Source: Streptomyces spinoverrucosus
GTDB lineage: Bacteria; Actinomycetota; Actinomycetes; Streptomycetales; Streptomycetaceae
Length of the DNA: 64,000 bases
NCBI RefSeq assembly: GCF_015712165.1
Contig: NZ_JADPZX010000001.1
Span: 2,666,001 to 2,730,000 of the forward strand
Direction of reading: 5' to 3'
Below are positions 7,668 to 16,736 of the stretch, piece after piece. The notes under the pieces are model-generated. The model ran no database searches. It had not been told where the DNA came from and saw only the letters and a list, made by a program, of their open reading frames with translations. Position 1 is the first letter of the stretch. Each line of letters opens with the position of its first letter. The translations under genes were made by a program, and so were the position numbers.

Positions 7668-8195
7668 GTGCGTGTGACGCCTGAGGCCGGGGACCGGGTC
7701 GCCGGCCGGTATCTCTTGCGGGAACCCATCGGCAAGGGCGGCATGGGCGTCGTCTGGCTGGCCTGGGACGAGTTGCTGCACCGGCGGGTCGCGGTCAAGT
7801 GCGCCCGCCCTGATGACGACCGGGCCACCGAGCGGCTGACCCGGGAGGCGCGCAACGCGGGGCGGGTGCACCATCCCGGCATCGTGCCCGTCTTCGACAT
7901 CGCCGTCGAAGAGGAGACCTGCTGGATCGTCATGGAGTACGTCCCCTCCCGCAGCCTCGCCCAGGTCCTCGCCGAGCGTGGTCGCCGCACCCCCGAGGAG
8001 GCCGGCTCGATCGGCGGCCAGATCGCCGACGCGCCGGCGAAGTCGCACCGCGAGGGCGTGGTGCACGGCGATGTGACGCCGGAGAACATCCTGGTCACCG
8101 AGGACGGCGTGGCCCGGCTGACCGACTTCGGGATTTCCGCCACGTCGCTGTCGGCCACGGCGGTACGGAATATCGCGCAGGCCTTGCCGAGCTGA
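7668..8195 (+). pseudogene. Truncated Ser/Thr protein kinase (N-lobe to DFG only)
   Basis: A PknB-like kinase start of 175 residues. It has the glycine loop GKGGMG (22-27), ATP-anchoring Lys 44 (VAVK), catalytic loop HGDVTPEN (133-140; the usual HRDLKPEN replaced, Asp 135 kept) and DFG (153-155). The coding frame stops about 20 residues after DFG, removing the activation segment, APE motif and the rest of the C-lobe, as well as any transmembrane or sensor domain. A normal kinase domain needs about 260 residues. GTG 7668 is chosen for its GAGGAG ribosome binding site. Its end lies four bases from the end of a convergent gene, so a deletion at this junction is the simplest explanation. It could still make an ATP-binding pseudokinase fragment. 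Confidence 0.75.
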
Positions 8196-8199
8196 CCGG

Positions 8200-9630
8200 T
8201 CACCTGTTGGTCAGCGGCCTGAACGCGCCCCGCACATCGGACTTGGACTCGGTGACGTACCGGTTCGTCGGCGGGGTGTCGTCGGTGCCGTACGTGTAGT
8301 ACGTGATGATCGCGGGGCAGCTCGATCCGCCGATCTGGATCGTGCGCTTGCTGACCAGCTTGCCGGTGCGCAGTTCGTAGACCCGCACCGGGATCGCGAT
8401 CTTGTGGAAGGTCACATAGCTGACGGCACCCGAGTCCCGGCTCTGGTACGGACACGTCTCGACGGAGGTCCCGAAGTCCGCCTCGCCCACGCAGACGATC
8501 GCCACCGCGTCGGCGGCGTCACCGGCCTTCCAGTTGCCGGGGAGCTGGTTGGTGTACTCGGTGTTGCCGTAGAACAGCGCGCGGTTGGTGCCCTTGCCCA
8601 TCGGCTTGGCGGCGCTGTACTTGGCCGGCTGGGAGCAGTACTCGGGCTGTTCGTCCTGCGTTCCCTGCAGCAGGGTGCGGACGTTGTCCAGCTCGATGGC
8701 GTGCGTGGCCTTGGTGATGCCCGCGCGGGCCCGGTTCCCGAGGTTGTCCTCGGGATACTCGTCGAGCAGCTGCCGGTAGCGCGCCTTGGCCGTCTCCCAG
8801 TCGCTGCCCTTCATGAGGTTGTCGCCGCAAGCGACGAGCGCGCCGGGCGCGACCCGGTTCGCGGTGTCGGCGGACCGGTCGAGCTGGTCGCGGGTCGGCT
8901 CACGGTCGCGGAGCCAGTCGGTGATCTTGACGGTGCCGCAGGGGCTGTTCGTGGGCAGGCCGTCGAGGAATCCGTCCAGGACCGTGCGGACGGTCTGCTC
9001 GTGGCCGGGCTCGCGGAGCACGGAGGAGAGGATGCCGAAGCCCTGCTCCAGAGCCTCGGTGTTGCTGCGCAGACCGCTGTCCAGCAGGACCTCCGCCGTC
9101 CCCAGTCGGCGGCATTCCTCGACCACCTCGTCGCCCCGGGCACTGAGCGGGGCGTCGGCCATGCGATGCCCGGCCCACACCTTCTCCTGCGCGGCGAACA
9201 CCCCGGCGCAGTCGCCCTTGTCGCGGGCCTCGGTGACGCTCCGCCCGATGCGGGTGGCGTCGTACCGCAGCAGTCCCACCGCCAGCAGCACCGGCAGCGT
9301 GACGCAGACCGCGACCAGGCGCTGTCCGCGCGCGGCGACCCGGGGCGTGCCACGGCTCGCCAGGAACCACCCGTGGGCGATGACCGCCACCCACCACACC
9401 AGCGCGGCGATCTCGTACCCCCAGGAGGCGGTGGAGACGAGCGCGGAGACGAGGACGACCGTGCCCAGCACCGCCGTGACGGCGAGCTTGCGCCGCCCGA
9501 TCAGCAGGTAGCCGACGCCGAGCAGGGAGGCGTTGCCGAGGGCCACCGCCAGTGGGTCGTACCGCCGGGGCCGGGGTGGCGGTCCGGGTGGTTCCGGTGG
9601 GACGGGCATGGTGTACGTCGGCTGGTCCAT
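8200..9630 (-). CDS. Membrane protein with C-terminal soluble domain, unknown function
   Basis: A 476-residue protein I cannot assign. A Pro-rich N-terminus (residues 1-25) is followed by four likely transmembrane helices (about 26-45, 49-66, 70-92 and 105-121). A roughly 350-residue soluble part contains helical, TPR-like stretches (for example a YRQLLDEYPEDNLGNRARAGI region near 280) and several Cys residues that could form disulphides if it is outside the membrane. It lies among Ser/Thr kinase and FHA genes, convergent with the truncated kinase and divergent from the first FHA gene. That context suggests a role in the same signalling or envelope process, but no motif shows it. Confidence 0.75.
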   Translation of the reverse strand: MDQPTYTMPVPPEPPGPPPRPRRYDPLAVALGNASLLGVGYLLIGRRKLAVTAVLGTVVLVSALVSTASWGYEIAALVWWVAVIAHGWFLASRGTPRVAARGQRLVAVCVTLPVLLAVGLLRYDATRIGRSVTEARDKGDCAGVFAAQEKVWAGHRMADAPLSARGDEVVEECRRLGTAEVLLDSGLRSNTEALEQGFGILSSVLREPGHEQTVRTVLDGFLDGLPTNSPCGTVKITDWLRDREPTRDQLDRSADTANRVAPGALVACGDNLMKGSDWETAKARYRQLLDEYPEDNLGNRARAGITKATHAIELDNVRTLLQGTQDEQPEYCSQPAKYSAAKPMGKGTNRALFYGNTEYTNQLPGNWKAGDAADAVAIVCVGEADFGTSVETCPYQSRDSGAVSYVTFHKIAIPVRVYELRTGKLVSKRTIQIGGSSCPAIITYYTYGTDDTPPTNRYVTESKSDVRGAFRPLTNR

Positions 9631-9814
9631 CCTGCTGCTCCCCCTGGCGTGAACGTCAATTTCCGTGCGTGCCGGTGCCGTTGACGTCCGGCAGTTCGGG
9701 CACGGCCTTTATACGGGGCAGACTTGGGGAGGGGTCCCGAAGCGTCAAGCCCACCCTGGAGAGCAGCACCCGCGACGAACACCGGAACACCACCAGAACA
9801 CCAGGAGATCCGCG

Positions 9815-10600
9815 ATGTCCCGCTCCGCCAGCCTCGCGCGCGGTGTCGCGCCCGCCCAGCCCGGCACCCTGCACGCCCGCACGGTCACCGGCGATCTCAG
9901 CGCCCCGCCCCGGCCGGGTCTGACGGTGTGCTTCGGGCGTGGGGAGAAGCCCGACGTGGATCTGGGCGTCGGCGTGGACGACCTGAGGGTGAGCCGCCGG
10001 CACGGGGAGCTGACGTTCCGGCAGGGACAGTGGTGGCTGCGCAACACGGGACAGCAACTCGTACGACTCCCCCGGGGCCGGATGATGCACACCAGCACCG
10101 AGCCGATCCCGCTCGCCACCGGCTACACCCCGCTGTTCGTGAAGGGCTCGGGCCACCGGGAACACCTGGTCGAGCTGTATGTGGCGGGCCACGACGACCG
10201 GGGCCCGGTCTCCCGCCGCCGCGCCGAGACCCTGCGCCCGGAGACCTGGGCCCTGGACGACGACGAGCGGCTGCTGCTGGTCGTGCTCGGCCAGCGGTAT
10301 CTGCTGTACGAGCAGGACCCGCGCCCCTTGAGCTACGGCCGGGCCGCCGAGCAACTCGCCTATCTGCACCCGGACGGCAGGTGGACCGAGCGCCGGATCG
10401 AGTACCGGGTCGAGGCGGTTCGCCGCCGGCTGGACGGCACCGGCTTCAAGTACCCGCTGATGCACGACCGTTCGGAGGGCCGCCCCTCCGACAACAGCCT
10501 GCTGCACAACCTCCTGAAGGGCCTGGTGGAGTCGACCACGCTCGTGCCGCCGGACCTGGACCTGCTGGAGGACGACGACGACACCAACTCTCCATCATGA
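9815..10600 (+). CDS. FHA-like domain protein, paralog 1
   Basis: A 261-residue cytoplasmic protein with an FHA-like fold around residues 38-95: FGRG, then DDLRVSRRHGELTF and WWLRNTG. These correspond to the phosphothreonine-binding GR..., SR.H and N positions. The C-terminal half is helical and contains ALDDDERLLLVVLGQRYL, shared with the paralog at 12684-13391. FHA domains read phosphothreonine marks, and the Ser/Thr kinase 116 bases downstream is the obvious partner. ATG 9815 has AGGAG at 9803-9807. The product ends in an acidic tail (LLEDDDDT). The specific target is unknown. Confidence 0.8.
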   Translation: MSRSASLARGVAPAQPGTLHARTVTGDLSAPPRPGLTVCFGRGEKPDVDLGVGVDDLRVSRRHGELTFRQGQWWLRNTGQQLVRLPRGRMMHTSTEPIPLATGYTPLFVKGSGHREHLVELYVAGHDDRGPVSRRRAETLRPETWALDDDERLLLVVLGQRYLLYEQDPRPLSYGRAAEQLAYLHPDGRWTERRIEYRVEAVRRRLDGTGFKYPLMHDRSEGRPSDNSLLHNLLKGLVESTTLVPPDLDLLEDDDDTNSPS

Positions 10601-10715
10601 GTGCGCCTCATGGAACCTCTGGGTAGAGACTGCGGAGCGTCCCTCACTCCCAGTAGGTTCGAGGCACGCGCGCGTGACCGGGTGCGCGTCCTGGGCACAG
10701 GCGAGGGGGAGAACC

Positions 10716-12614
10716 GTGCGTCCCGGAGACGAGTTCGCCGGCCGCTATGTCCTCAGAGAGGTCATCGGCGCCGGGCGGAGCGGCGAGGTGTGGCTGGCCC
10801 ACGACACGGTGGTGGGGCAGGACGTCGCGTTGAAGCCGGAGTTGATCGAGGGCGACCGCGAGACGGCGGTGCGACGGCTGCTGGCCGAGCCCCGCGCGCT
10901 GGCCAAGTTCCGCGACCATCCGCACGTCGTGACACTGTTCGACGTCGTGACCGTGGAGAAGGACGGCGAGGAGACGTACTGGTTCGTCATGGAGTACGTC
11001 CCCGGCGGCGGCCTGGACCGGCAGCCGCCGTTGTCCTGGCAGCGGGCGGCCCGGATCGGTGCCGAGCTCGCCGACGCGCTCGCGGCGCTGCACGAGGCGG
11101 GGATCGTGCACTGTGACGTCAAACCCGCCAACGTGGGCCTCACCCGGCGCGGTACGGCGAAGCTGCTGGACTTCGGTGCCGCGCACCGGACGGGCGGCGC
11201 CGAGACGATCACCAGCAACGGCCCGCTCAGCTTCACCCCGGACTACGCCGCCCCCGAACTGGCCCGGGGCCACCTCCCCCGTCCCGCCTCGGACGTGTTC
11301 TGCCTGGCCGCCACCCTGTACGCGCTGGTCACCGGGGCGCCGCCGCGCGGCGGGGAGTCCGGGGACGGCGGGGACGGCGGGACGGACACCGAGCGCCTGA
11401 CGTACTGGAAGGCCGAGCAGGGCGTCGTGGAGATGGACGCCGAGGCCGTGGGCCCGCTGTATCCGGTACTCACCGCCATGCTCCGGCGCGACCCACGGCA
11501 ACGCCCCGACGCCGCCGAGGCCGGACGGCTGCTGGCCGCCGTCGCCACCTCCGGGTCCCAGGCCACGACCGCCCAGCCCGGCCGGCGGGCGCGATGGAGT
11601 TGGCCGGCACGCCGGCCCCTGCTGGCCACGGCCGTCGGGATCGGCGCCGCGCTGGTCCTGGGCGGTCTGATCCTCGCGCCCGACGGCGGCGACGGCGATT
11701 CGGGTCAGGGCACGGACGAGGCGGGCCGGAGCCGGACCACGGAAGGGTCCCTGATCGGCGATCCGCGCACCGCCGATGTGTGCGCCCTGACCGACCCGGC
11801 CGCCCTCGGCCGGTTCGGCGAGGTCCATGTCGACGTGGACTACGGCAACTTCGACCGCTGTGACGTGCTCGTCAGCCCCGACGACAAGACCCGCATCGAC
11901 GTCTCGGTCCAGTTACGCCCAGGCTCCCGGCCCGAGAGCTCCCGCCCGGCCACGCGCATCGGGACGATCGGCGTCCTTGAGGAGCCGCCGGAGACCGACG
12001 AGTGCGGGCTGCTGCTGTACGACAGCGCCGCCGGGGATGCCGACGGCACCCTCGTCGGGATCCGCGTCGACGTCGGGGACGGCTCGGTGACCGGCGGCAG
12101 CGCGACGCTGTGCACAGTCGCCGACACGGCCGCCCGCAGCGCCGCCGAGGTGCTGAACGACGGTCCGCTGCCCCGCCGTTCCCCGGCCTACCCGGACAAC
12201 TCGCTGGCCTGGTCGGACGCCTGCGCGCTGCTCGACGCGAAGGCGCTGACGGGCGCCGTGCCCGGTATCAAGCCGGACACGCCGGAGGTCGGTGTCGCGA
12301 ACTGGAACTGCGAGTGGTTCAGCGAGGTGGACGACCTGGAGGCGGAGGTGAGCTTCTTCCGCGACCAGCCCAAGTCCGCGACGGACGGCGAAGCCGTGCG
12401 GCTCAGCGGCCACCGGGCCCTCGTCAAGCCGGAGGGCGACGGCGACGAGACCTGCACGGTCTTCCTCGAATACCGCCGGTACAGCGGCGAGGGCGCCGTA
12501 CCGGCCGCCGAGATGGTGCGCCTGCGCGTCGGCGGCGAACGCCCCATGGACGAGCTCTGCGAGATGGTCACCGGCCTCGCCACCTCCGCCGCCGCCAAGC
12601 TGCCCGAACGCTGA
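10716..12614 (+). CDS. Transmembrane Ser/Thr protein kinase
   Basis: A 632-residue receptor-like kinase. The cytoplasmic PknB-type domain has the glycine loop GAGRSG (18-23), Lys 40 (VALK), catalytic loop HCDVKPAN (132-139, Asp 134), DFG (152-154) and the APE-equivalent APE in YAAPELARG near 178-185. A single transmembrane helix (301-320) leads to an extracytoplasmic region of about 300 residues. That region has two similar halves, each with Cys residues (VCALTDPAALGRFG and ACALLDAKALTG), suggesting a duplicated sensor fold. GTG 10716 follows a GAGGGGGAG ribosome binding site. The kinase is sandwiched between two paralogous FHA-like genes, which probably recognise its phosphorylated targets or the kinase itself. 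Confidence 0.88.
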   Translation: MRPGDEFAGRYVLREVIGAGRSGEVWLAHDTVVGQDVALKPELIEGDRETAVRRLLAEPRALAKFRDHPHVVTLFDVVTVEKDGEETYWFVMEYVPGGGLDRQPPLSWQRAARIGAELADALAALHEAGIVHCDVKPANVGLTRRGTAKLLDFGAAHRTGGAETITSNGPLSFTPDYAAPELARGHLPRPASDVFCLAATLYALVTGAPPRGGESGDGGDGGTDTERLTYWKAEQGVVEMDAEAVGPLYPVLTAMLRRDPRQRPDAAEAGRLLAAVATSGSQATTAQPGRRARWSWPARRPLLATAVGIGAALVLGGLILAPDGGDGDSGQGTDEAGRSRTTEGSLIGDPRTADVCALTDPAALGRFGEVHVDVDYGNFDRCDVLVSPDDKTRIDVSVQLRPGSRPESSRPATRIGTIGVLEEPPETDECGLLLYDSAAGDADGTLVGIRVDVGDGSVTGGSATLCTVADTAARSAAEVLNDGPLPRRSPAYPDNSLAWSDACALLDAKALTGAVPGIKPDTPEVGVANWNCEWFSEVDDLEAEVSFFRDQPKSATDGEAVRLSGHRALVKPEGDGDETCTVFLEYRRYSGEGAVPAAEMVRLRVGGERPMDELCEMVTGLATSAAAKLPER

Positions 12615-12683
12615 CGGGCGGGAAGGGTCCCGCAGCCGACCCGGACAGTGTGGGCAACGAGCCACCACGCCGAGGAGCCGGGG

Positions 12684-13391
12684 ATGAACCGTCGTGAGAG
12701 TCTCGCGCGCGGTGCCCCACCGGCCGCCCCGGACACCCTGCACGCGAGATCGGCGGCGGGCGGGATCACGGCCGCTCCGGAGCCCGGCCGCCTGGTGTGC
12801 TTCGGCCGCGCCCCGGGCTGCCCCGCCACGGAGCTGTACGTCGGCGGTGACGACCTGCGGGTGAGCCGCCGGCAGGGAGAGCTGACGTACCACCACGGCC
12901 ACTGGTGGCTGCACAACACCGGCCGCCGGCCCCTGCGTCTCCCCCACGACGAACTCCTCACCCCCCGCACCGCGCCGCTCCCCGTCCCCTCCGGCTACAC
13001 CCCGCTCTTCGTGCAGGGCCTCGGCCACCGCGAGTACCTGATCGAGCTGTATGTCACGGACCCCGCCCGCCACTCCCGAGACTTCCCGCAGGACCGCCCG
13101 CCCCTCGACGACGACGAACGGCTGCTCCTGGTCGTCCTGGGCCAGCGCTACCTGCGCCACGAGTCCGACCCGCGCCCCTTCCCCTCCCGCAAGGCCCTGC
13201 AGCAACTGCGCTTCCTGCGCCCGGAGACCGACTGGGAGGCGCCCGGGATCGAGCACCGGGTCGCGGAGATCGGCGCCCGTCTGAGCGCCGACGAGGCCGT
13301 ACCGCTGCACAGCCTGCTCCGGGATCTGGTGGACGCCACCCACCTCGTACCGCCGGACCTGGCGCTGCTGGACCGGGAGCTCGACGGGTGA
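12684..13391 (+). CDS. FHA-like domain protein, paralog 2
   Basis: A 235-residue paralog of the protein at 9815-10600. The shared order is SLARG..., CFGR, DDLRVSRRQGELTY, WWLHNTG, SGYTPLFVQG and LDDDERLLLVVLGQRYLRHE. One FHA position differs: the SRRH histidine of paralog 1 is Gln here (SRRQ), which may alter phosphopeptide binding. ATG 12684 follows GAGGAGCCGGGG. It lies 69 bases after the transmembrane kinase gene on the same strand and is probably co-transcribed with it. The arrangement FHA - kinase - FHA suggests one arose by duplication around the kinase gene. Confidence 0.8.
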   Translation: MNRRESLARGAPPAAPDTLHARSAAGGITAAPEPGRLVCFGRAPGCPATELYVGGDDLRVSRRQGELTYHHGHWWLHNTGRRPLRLPHDELLTPRTAPLPVPSGYTPLFVQGLGHREYLIELYVTDPARHSRDFPQDRPPLDDDERLLLVVLGQRYLRHESDPRPFPSRKALQQLRFLRPETDWEAPGIEHRVAEIGARLSADEAVPLHSLLRDLVDATHLVPPDLALLDRELDG

Positions 13392-13464
13392 CGTCCGGCG
13401 TGTGCGCCGCGTGACCAGCGCCTTCGCGCCCCCGATGCACCGCTTGTCACCACCCCCGCGGGCG

Positions 13465-13640
13465 CACTACTGTCACCACGCCTTGGTGAACGGGAAACCG
13501 GTGTGATGCCGGTGCGGCCCTCGCCACTGTGATCGGGAAGTCCGGCTCCGGCCCCTCGCGGGCAGCCACTGGGTCCTTGTGACCCGGGAAGGCGGAGCAC
13601 GGGCGGTGTCACCCGTCAGCCAGGAGACCGGCCGAGGCGC
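13465..13640 (+). promoter_or_regulatory. Cobalamin riboswitch
   Basis: The leader of the cobalt transporter operon carries the class hallmarks in order: GGGAAACCGGTGTGATGCCGG, then GCCACTGTGATCGGGAAG, CCGGGAAGGCGG and the 3' B12-box segment GTCAGCCAGGAGACCGGCC. It ends about 45 bases before the cbiM ATG. It should repress cobalt uptake when cobalamin is sufficient. Confidence 0.95.
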
Positions 13641-13684
13641 GTTGTACACCATCCACGAGGTGCTGGAGAGGGTCTGCTGAAGCC

Positions 13685-14389
13685 ATGCACATAGCCGAGG
13701 GTTTTCTGCCTCCGGCGCACGCGATCGCCTGGGGTGCCGCGTCCGCGCCATTCGTCGTCCACGGAGTCCGCTCCCTCACCCGTGAGGTCAGGGAACACCC
13801 CGAGAGCACCCTGCTCCTCGGCGCCTCGGGCGCCTTCACCTTCGTCCTGTCGGCGCTGAAGCTGCCGTCCGTGACCGGGAGCTGCTCGCATCCCACCGGC
13901 ACGGGACTGGGCGCCATCCTGTTCCGGCCGCCGGTGATGGCGGTGCTGGGCACCATCACCCTGCTGTTCCAGGCGCTGTTGCTCGCCCACGGCGGGCTGA
14001 CCACGCTCGGCGCCAACGTCTTCTCGATGGCGATCGTCGGCCCCTGGGCCGGATACGGCATCTACCGGCTGCTGCGCCGGTACGACGTGCCGCTGATGGT
14101 CGCCGTGTTCTTCGGCGCGTTCGTCGCCGACCTGTCCACCTACTGCGTCACCAGCGTCCAGCTGGCGCTCGCCTTCCCCGACCCGAGCAGCGGTTTCCTG
14201 GGCGCGCTCGGCAAGTTCGGCGCCATCTTCGCGGTCACGCAGATCCCGCTCGCGGTGAGCGAGGGGCTGCTCACGGTGCTGGTGATGCGGCTGCTCGTGC
14301 AGTCCAGCAAGGGTGAACTGACCCGGCTGGGCGTGCTGCTCACCAAGACCGGCACCAAGACGGCCGGTACCGAGGCGGTGGCCCGATGA
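13685..14389 (+). CDS. cbiM: Cobalt ECF transporter S component CbiM
   Basis: A 234-residue membrane protein starting MHIAEGFLP. The N-terminal Met-His is the metal-coordinating end in CbiM/NikM proteins, and this confirms the start at 13685. Several transmembrane helices follow, with the conserved [12 protein letters not shown] stretch and its second His. It is the substrate-capturing subunit of the cobalt energy-coupling-factor transporter that feeds cobalamin synthesis. It is first in the cbiMNQO operon, controlled by the upstream cobalamin riboswitch, and its stop overlaps the cbiN start by ATGA. Confidence 0.96.
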   Translation: MHIAEGFLPPAHAIAWGAASAPFVVHGVRSLTREVREHPESTLLLGASGAFTFVLSALKLPSVTGSCSHPTGTGLGAILFRPPVMAVLGTITLLFQALLLAHGGLTTLGANVFSMAIVGPWAGYGIYRLLRRYDVPLMVAVFFGAFVADLSTYCVTSVQLALAFPDPSSGFLGALGKFGAIFAVTQIPLAVSEGLLTVLVMRLLVQSSKGELTRLGVLLTKTGTKTAGTEAVAR

Positions 14390-14745
14390 AGCGCAACGCG
14401 AAGATCAACCTCCTGCTGCTGCTCGCCGTCGCCGCCCTCGCGGTGCTGCCGCTGGTGTTCGGGCTCGGCGACCACAAGGAGGAGCCATTCACCGGCGCCG
14501 ACGCCGAGGCGGAGACGGCGATCACCGAGCTGGACCCGGACTACGAGCCATGGTTCTCGCCCCTGTACGAGCCGCCGTCCGGCGAGATCGAGTCCGGCCT
14601 GTTCGCCCTCCAGGCGGCGGTCGGCGCGGGCGCGCTCGCGTACTACTTCGGGGTGCGGCGCGGACGCCGCCAGGGTGAGGCCCGGGCCCGGGAGGAGCAG
14701 GACCCTGTGCGGGTGCCCGGGCACGACGGAGCCGAAGGGGCCTGA
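14386..14745 (+). CDS. cbiN: Cobalt transporter accessory subunit CbiN
   Basis: A 119-residue protein with two transmembrane helices (about 6-24 and 66-84) flanking an extracytoplasmic loop that includes [12 protein letters not shown] and [15 protein letters not shown], the pattern of CbiN. CbiN works with CbiM to load cobalt. The ATG overlaps the cbiM stop (ATGA at 14386-14389), showing translational coupling. The C-terminus is longer and more charged than in many CbiN proteins. Confidence 0.92.
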   Translation: MKRNAKINLLLLLAVAALAVLPLVFGLGDHKEEPFTGADAEAETAITELDPDYEPWFSPLYEPPSGEIESGLFALQAAVGAGALAYYFGVRRGRRQGEARAREEQDPVRVPGHDGAEGA

Positions 14746-14750
14746 GGCCC

Positions 14751-15500
14751 GTGCTGCCGATCGACGCGGCGGCGCACAGCAGTCGCTGGCGCCGCCGCCA
14801 TCCCGTGGACAAGGCCGTGCTCGGGCTGGGGCTCACGGTACTTGCGATCTCGCTGCCGCCCTGGCCGGGGGCCGCGCTGGTGCTGGTCACGGCACTGGCC
14901 GTGCTGCTCGGCCCGGCGGGCGTGCCCGGGCGGCGGCTGTGGCGGGCCTACCGCGTCCCGCTGGGCTTCTGCGTGACCGGCGCGCTGCCGCTGCTGGTGC
15001 GGGTCGGCGGCCCCGACGGGTTCGTGGGCCTCGCCGACGGCGGCCCGGTGCGTGCCGGGGAGTTGCTGCTGCGCACCTCGGCCGCATCCCTCGGCGTGCT
15101 GCTGTTCGCGTTCACCACCCCGATGTCCGACCTGCTGCCCCGGCTGGTCCGCGCCGGGGTGCCCGCGCCCGTCGTCGATGTGGCTCTGGTGACGTACCGC
15201 ATGAGCTTTCTGCTCCTCGACTCCGTGCGCCGGATCCGCGACGCCCAGGCCGCGCGCCTCGGGCACACCACGCGGGCCGCCCAGTGGCGGTCCCTGGCCG
15301 GGCTCGGCGCCACCGCCTTCGTGCGGGCCTTCGACCGGGCGGCGCGCCTGCAAGCGGGGCTCGCCGGACGCGGTTACGACGGCACCCTGCGCGTGCTGGT
15401 GCCCGAGGCCCGCGTCTCCGTCCCGTTCACGGCTCTGAGCGTCGCGCTGCTCGCGACGCTGGCCGCCCTCACCTTCGTACTCGAAAGGCCACTGTCATGA
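14751..15500 (+). CDS. cbiQ: Cobalt ECF transporter transmembrane component CbiQ
   Basis: A 249-residue polytopic protein of the EcfT/CbiQ family. Helices are followed by the cytoplasmic coupling segment with Ala-Arg motifs contacting the ATPase (QAARLGHTTR and LQAGLAGRGYDG, matching ..QA...RG...). It links CbiM to the ATPase CbiO. GTG 14751 is five bases after the cbiN stop, and the 3' end overlaps cbiO by ATGA, so the four genes form a tight operon. Confidence 0.93.
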   Translation: MLPIDAAAHSSRWRRRHPVDKAVLGLGLTVLAISLPPWPGAALVLVTALAVLLGPAGVPGRRLWRAYRVPLGFCVTGALPLLVRVGGPDGFVGLADGGPVRAGELLLRTSAASLGVLLFAFTTPMSDLLPRLVRAGVPAPVVDVALVTYRMSFLLLDSVRRIRDAQAARLGHTTRAAQWRSLAGLGATAFVRAFDRAARLQAGLAGRGYDGTLRVLVPEARVSVPFTALSVALLATLAALTFVLERPLS

Positions 15501-16351
15501 GCGAGGCCGCCGCCCTGGTCGCCCTGCGGGGCGTGTCCTTCTCCTACGAGGAGGGCCCGGCCGTGCTCACCGGCCTCGACTTCGAGGTGCGCGAGGGGCG
15601 CGCGCTGGCGCTGCTCGGCCGCAACGGCAGCGGCAAGACCACGCTGATGCGGCTGCTCAGCGGCGGACTTCGGCCGCACGCCGGGGAGTTGACGGTGGAC
15701 GGCACGCCGGTGTCGTACGACCGGAAGGGGCTGACCCGGTTGCGGACCACCGTTCAGCTGGTGGTGCAGGATCCGGACGACCAGCTGTTCGCCGCCTCGG
15801 TGGCGCAGGACGTGTCCTTCGGGCCGCTGAACCTCGGGCTGCCGGACGCCGAGGTGCGGGCGCGGGTCGATCAGGCGCTGGCCGCGCTGGACATCGCCCG
15901 GCTGGCCGACCGGCCCACGCATCTGCTGTCGTACGGGCAGCGCAAGCGGACCGCGATCGCCGGTGCCGTCGCGATGCGGCCGCGTGTGCTGATCCTCGAC
16001 GAGCCGACGGCCGGGCTCGATCCCGACGGCCAGGAACGGCTGCTCGCCACCCTCGACGGGCTGCGCGCGTCCGGCACGACCGTCGTGATGGCCACTCACG
16101 ACGTCGACCTGGCCCTGCGCTGGGCCGACGACGCGGCCCTGCTCACCCCGTCCGGCGTGCGCACCGGCCCGGCGCCCGAGAACCTGGCCCGCACGGAGCT
16201 GCTGCGCCAGGCGGGCCTGCGCCTGCCCTGGGGCGTCGCGGCGGCGGAACTGCTGCGCGGCCAGGGCCTGTTGGACGACACGGCCACCGGGCCGCGTACG
16301 GCGGAGGAGCTGGCGGCACTGGCGGCGGCGCAGGCGGGGCCGCGCGGCTGA
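15497..16351 (+). CDS. cbiO: Cobalt ECF transporter ATPase CbiO
   Basis: A 284-residue ABC ATPase with Walker A GRNGSGKT (about 39-46), Q-loop VVQDPDDQ typical of ECF ATPases, Walker B LILDEPT and H-loop ATHD. The signature is degenerate, LLSYGQRKR in place of LSGGQ..R, which is usual for CbiO. It hydrolyses ATP to drive cobalt uptake with CbiMNQ. The start at 15497 overlaps the cbiQ stop (ATGA). The C-terminal 50 residues are Ala-rich and variable. Confidence 0.94.
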   Translation: MSEAAALVALRGVSFSYEEGPAVLTGLDFEVREGRALALLGRNGSGKTTLMRLLSGGLRPHAGELTVDGTPVSYDRKGLTRLRTTVQLVVQDPDDQLFAASVAQDVSFGPLNLGLPDAEVRARVDQALAALDIARLADRPTHLLSYGQRKRTAIAGAVAMRPRVLILDEPTAGLDPDGQERLLATLDGLRASGTTVVMATHDVDLALRWADDAALLTPSGVRTGPAPENLARTELLRQAGLRLPWGVAAAELLRGQGLLDDTATGPRTAEELAALAAAQAGPRG

Positions 16352-16357
16352 GGGCCC

Positions 16358-16627
16358 TCAGTCGTCCTGGACGTCCCCGCGCTTGCTGCGCCGCGCCAGC
16401 AGTGTGGTCCCCGCGACCACGGCGCCGATCGCCAGGACCTTGGCCCCCTCGTAGGGCAGGTGCGGGCCGCGGGAACCGGGCAGGTCCAGGAAGGCCCAGG
16501 CCAGCAGGCCGAGCCCGATCAGCAGCAGGACCACACCGCCGACCGGGCCGAGGCCCGCCCACCAGGCGTCTCCGGGCACGTCCTTGGCCCGCGTCTCGTT
16601 CTTCTGGTCCTGATGCTCGGATCGCAT
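16358..16627 (-). CDS. Small membrane protein, unknown function
   Basis: An 89-residue protein with a charged N-terminus (MRSEHQDQKNETRAK), two likely transmembrane helices (about 28-47 and 62-78), and a basic then acidic tail. Its end is seven bases from the end of cbiO (convergent), and its start is about 110 bases from the end of the Ku gene on the same strand. No motif identifies a role. Coding is supported by strong third-position G/C and hydrophobic patterning. Confidence 0.7.
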   Translation of the reverse strand: MRSEHQDQKNETRAKDVPGDAWWAGLGPVGGVVLLLIGLGLLAWAFLDLPGSRGPHLPYEGAKVLAIGAVVAGTTLLARRSKRGDVQDD

Positions 16628-16736
16628 CGCGTCCCCCGTTTGGTCGGCTGTGTACGACCAGGGCTACCTCAGCGACGGGATGTGATCGATCGATGCGTGA
16701 ACTCTGTGACAGAAGCGTCGACTTCAGCCGCCGCGG

